Source of the DNA: an uncultured Prevotellaceae bacterium
Lineage (GTDB): Bacteria > Bacteroidota > Bacteroidia > Bacteroidales > Bacteroidaceae
Assembly (NCBI GenBank): GCA_947306605.1
Contig: CAMZHB010000057.1
Span: 1-8,353, forward strand
Direction: 5' to 3'
DNA: 8,353 nt
Program-made: the position numbers and the translations under genes
The notes under the pieces: model-generated
What the model was told of the DNA's origin: nothing
The model's database searches: none
What the model saw: only the letters and a program-made list of their open reading frames with translations
Shown: positions 7,107 through 8,353 of the stretch, piece after piece
Layout of the letters: every line of letters begins with the position of its first letter
How positions within the stretch are numbered: position 1 is the stretch's first letter

Positions 7107-7137
7107 AGCTATGAAATAGCCTGGCTATTTCATAGCT
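7107..7137. repeat. Perfect 15-bp inverted repeat spanning the dockerin gene stop codon
   Basis: AGCTATGAAATAGCC (7107-7121) and its exact reverse complement (7123-7137) are separated by one base. The right arm contains the last codons of the minus-strand gene (Ala-Met-Lys) and its TAG stop, so the left arm is an inverted copy of the gene's end. In RNA it would form a roughly 14-bp hairpin with a three-base loop. No T-run follows in either direction, so it is not a standard terminator. It could block 3' exonucleases or slow the terminating ribosome, or it may be a scar of inverted duplication. Confidence 0.7.
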
Positions 7138-8353
7138 TTAATCACCGCCACGATATCGGCCGAGTCGATGACTTTGTCACCGTTCACGTCGGCCTTCATG
7201 TCTCCGTCGGGCATTTCTTTAATTACGGCCACGATGTCCGCCGAGTCGACTGTGCCGTCACGGTTCACGTCGGCAGGATTGCCTATCGTTACTTCTGCCG
7301 CGATGTTGCCGTCGCTGTCGACCACGGTACCGTTCTGCACTCTGCCGCCTTCGGGCACTACTATTCTGCAGTTTTCAAGTATAATATTCTTGCTGTTCTC
7401 TTTTATTGCCGCTGTTTCTCCTTCAGCATAAATGGCAGAATTATTTATGATAAGCCGTCCCCCCTCGCTAAAACCATAGATTCCGTTTTTGGTACTGCCC
7501 TTTGCACTTAATTGGACGTTTTCCAATGCAAGGTCAGCAGCGTGCCAGATACAAGCGTCGCTTTCTGTCGTTACTGTCAGGGGCCCGCCGGCAATGGTCG
7601 TGGAACCTCGTAATACCATTGCTATGGCAAATGAAGAAATCGTTATATTCTCTTTTACATAGATGGTCAAACCGTCTATCTCATTTTGAATGCCATATTC
7701 AACGTTGCCCCATTCTTGCGTCTCTCGATCGATAGTTTTTGTCAGAACGAGTTTGTTTTCCACCGGATCGTAACTGGAGCCGTTGTCACCTCTAATGTCA
7801 AGTCTGTTGGCGTCGGTCACTTGTATGCCGCCAACCCAGAGATTGTAGCTGCGGCCTATCTTCACCGTGTAGGCTCTTCTTCCTGTGGCATCCACGATTC
7901 TGTAGGGCATACCACTGCTCCCGCTCGTTTCAATTTTGCCGCCTTCAGGCTCCATGATGGAGCAGCCTTTCAGGGTGATTCCGCCGTGAAAATCGGCAAT
8001 GGCATCGTCTTGCTCGGAGTGGACCTGTACACTGGCGTTACGGATGAGCAACTGTTCCTTGCTTGTGTAGTCGTAGCCCTTGATGCCGACGTTATACCTG
8101 CCGCTGACGGAAACATCCATAACAATGTTTTCAATAGTCAGCTTGGCGCCTTGCGACACCAGTATGCCGCTGCCGCTGGTTGACTTTACCGAGAGGAATC
8201 CCGGTCCCTTGATGGTGGTGTTGCCGCGCACGACAATGCCGGCAGAACCGGTGCTGGTAACCATGAGGTCATTCTTGGCCACTTGTATAGTCAGGTCAGC
8301 GAGGTTGCTCCAGATGCCCTGCTTGTCGTTGCCGTTGATGCTGCCTTTCAGGG
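7125..8353 (-). CDS. Beta-repeat protein with C-terminal dockerin-like domain (5' end beyond the window)
   Basis: The minus-strand frame is open from the window edge to TAG at 7125-7127, giving 408 residues. A GTG at 8280-8282 is not the start, because the same repeat pattern continues upstream to the edge. The fragment holds two copies of a roughly 150-residue unit (residues 1-166 and 212-357) rich in Gly/Thr/Ile strands (GNTTIKGPGFLSV against GSTTIAGGPLTV; LTIENIVMDV against LALENVQLSA). This suggests stacked beta-strands or a beta-helix; the fold is inferred. Between them lies RSYNLWVGGIQVT, a motif I associate with secreted Prevotella/Bacteroides repeat proteins. Residues 359-408 form a type I dockerin-like pair of calcium loops, DVNRDGTVDSAD and DVNGDKVIDSAD, each followed by IVAVIK. 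Any signal peptide lies off the window. An extracellular, perhaps carbohydrate- or surface-related role is plausible but unproven. The gene is convergent to sufB and is not part of that operon. Confidence 0.85.
   Translation of the reverse strand, partial: LKGSINGNDKQGIWSNLADLTIQVAKNDLMVTSTGSAGIVVRGNTTIKGPGFLSVKSTSGSGILVSQGAKLTIENIVMDVSVSGRYNVGIKGYDYTSKEQLLIRNASVQVHSEQDDAIADFHGGITLKGCSIMEPEGGKIETSGSSGMPYRIVDATGRRAYTVKIGRSYNLWVGGIQVTDANRLDIRGDNGSSYDPVENKLVLTKTIDRETQEWGNVEYGIQNEIDGLTIYVKENITISSFAIAMVLRGSTTIAGGPLTVTTESDACIWHAADLALENVQLSAKGSTKNGIYGFSEGGRLIINNSAIYAEGETAAIKENSKNIILENCRIVVPEGGRVQNGTVVDSDGNIAAEVTIGNPADVNRDGTVDSADIVAVIKEMPDGDMKADVNGDKVIDSADIVAVIKAMK
7128..7277 (-). repeat. Dockerin-encoding duplicated segments, 81-base period
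   Basis: Bases 7138-7193 and 7219-7274 are direct repeats of 56 bases, 81 bases (27 codons) apart, agreeing at about 44 positions. Each encodes one 12-residue EF-hand-like loop (7155-7190 and 7236-7271) and the helix after it. Ligand positions 1, 3, 5, 9 and 12 are Asp, Asn, Asp, Asp, Asp in both. Position 6 is Gly in the first loop but Lys in the second. Positions 10-11, which govern cohesin recognition in clostridial type I dockerins, are Ser-Ala in both, so the domain is symmetric. Confidence 0.75.
7281..7718 (-). repeat. Second copy of the internal beta-repeat unit
   Basis: Residues 212-357 of the fragment align end to end with residues 1-166 encoded by 7854-8353. Matching landmarks in order are IDGLTIYV/LADLTIQV, RGSTTIAGGPLTV/RGNTTIKGPGFLSV, GIYGFSEGGRLIINNSAI/GIKGYDYTSKEQLLIRNASV, ENCRIVVPEGGRV/KGCSIMEPEGGKI and EVTIG/TVKIG. 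The similarity is at protein level and the DNA has diverged, so this is an old duplication. Confidence 0.7.

Noticed and set aside
7066..7119. Plus-strand frame ending VAMK-stop at 7105-7119 as a dockerin tail of its own
   Set aside because: The identity is fully explained by the left arm of the perfect inverted repeat (7107-7121). Upstream in that frame there is no dockerin loop or helix pattern.
7502..8183. Plus-strand open frames opposite the dockerin gene
   Set aside because: They are antisense to a coding frame with clear protein-level repeats and calcium-loop motifs, and their translations show no domain.

Overview
The window looks like a chromosomal segment of a Bacteroidales bacterium, most like the Prevotella group. 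Four things point there: the gene order rimP-nusA-infB-cvpA-sufB; a promoter of the Bacteroidetes type (TTG, 20 bases, TAATTTTG) with A/T-rich leaders and no strong Shine-Dalgarno sequences; the long charged N-terminal region of IF2; and a secreted-type repeat protein ending in a dockerin-like domain. Genus is an inference from protein style, not a measured match.

Layout. Bases 1-64 probably hold the last codons of an unidentified upstream gene. Bases 65-216 are a regulatory region: a promoter at 115-146, then, only about ten bases after the expected transcription start, a hairpin followed by seven T (162-194) that looks like a promoter-proximal terminator or attenuator. A tight plus-strand operon follows: rimP (217-681), nusA (727-1989), infB (1996-4860), cvpA (4867-5424) and sufB (5426-6871), with gaps of 45, 6, 6 and 1 bases. 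It ends at a strong hairpin at 6890-6935. Bases 6872-7124 hold no gene but are crowded with inverted repeats and carry what looks like the orphaned last eight codons of a second dockerin gene. From 7125 to the window edge a convergent minus-strand gene, cut off at its 5' end, encodes two copies of a roughly 150-residue beta-repeat unit followed by a C-terminal dockerin.

Function. RimP (30S maturation), NusA (transcription pausing, termination and antitermination) and IF2 (initiator tRNA recruitment) form a classic transcription/translation cluster. CvpA is an inner-membrane protein, and SufB is the scaffold of the SUF iron-sulfur assembly machine. Its usual partners sufC and sufD do not follow it here.

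I see no clear evidence of a wholly new multi-gene system. The points most worth checking are the leader terminator ahead of an operon that encodes NusA, the break after sufB, and the dockerin gene end with its inverted repeats and the tail remnant beside it.
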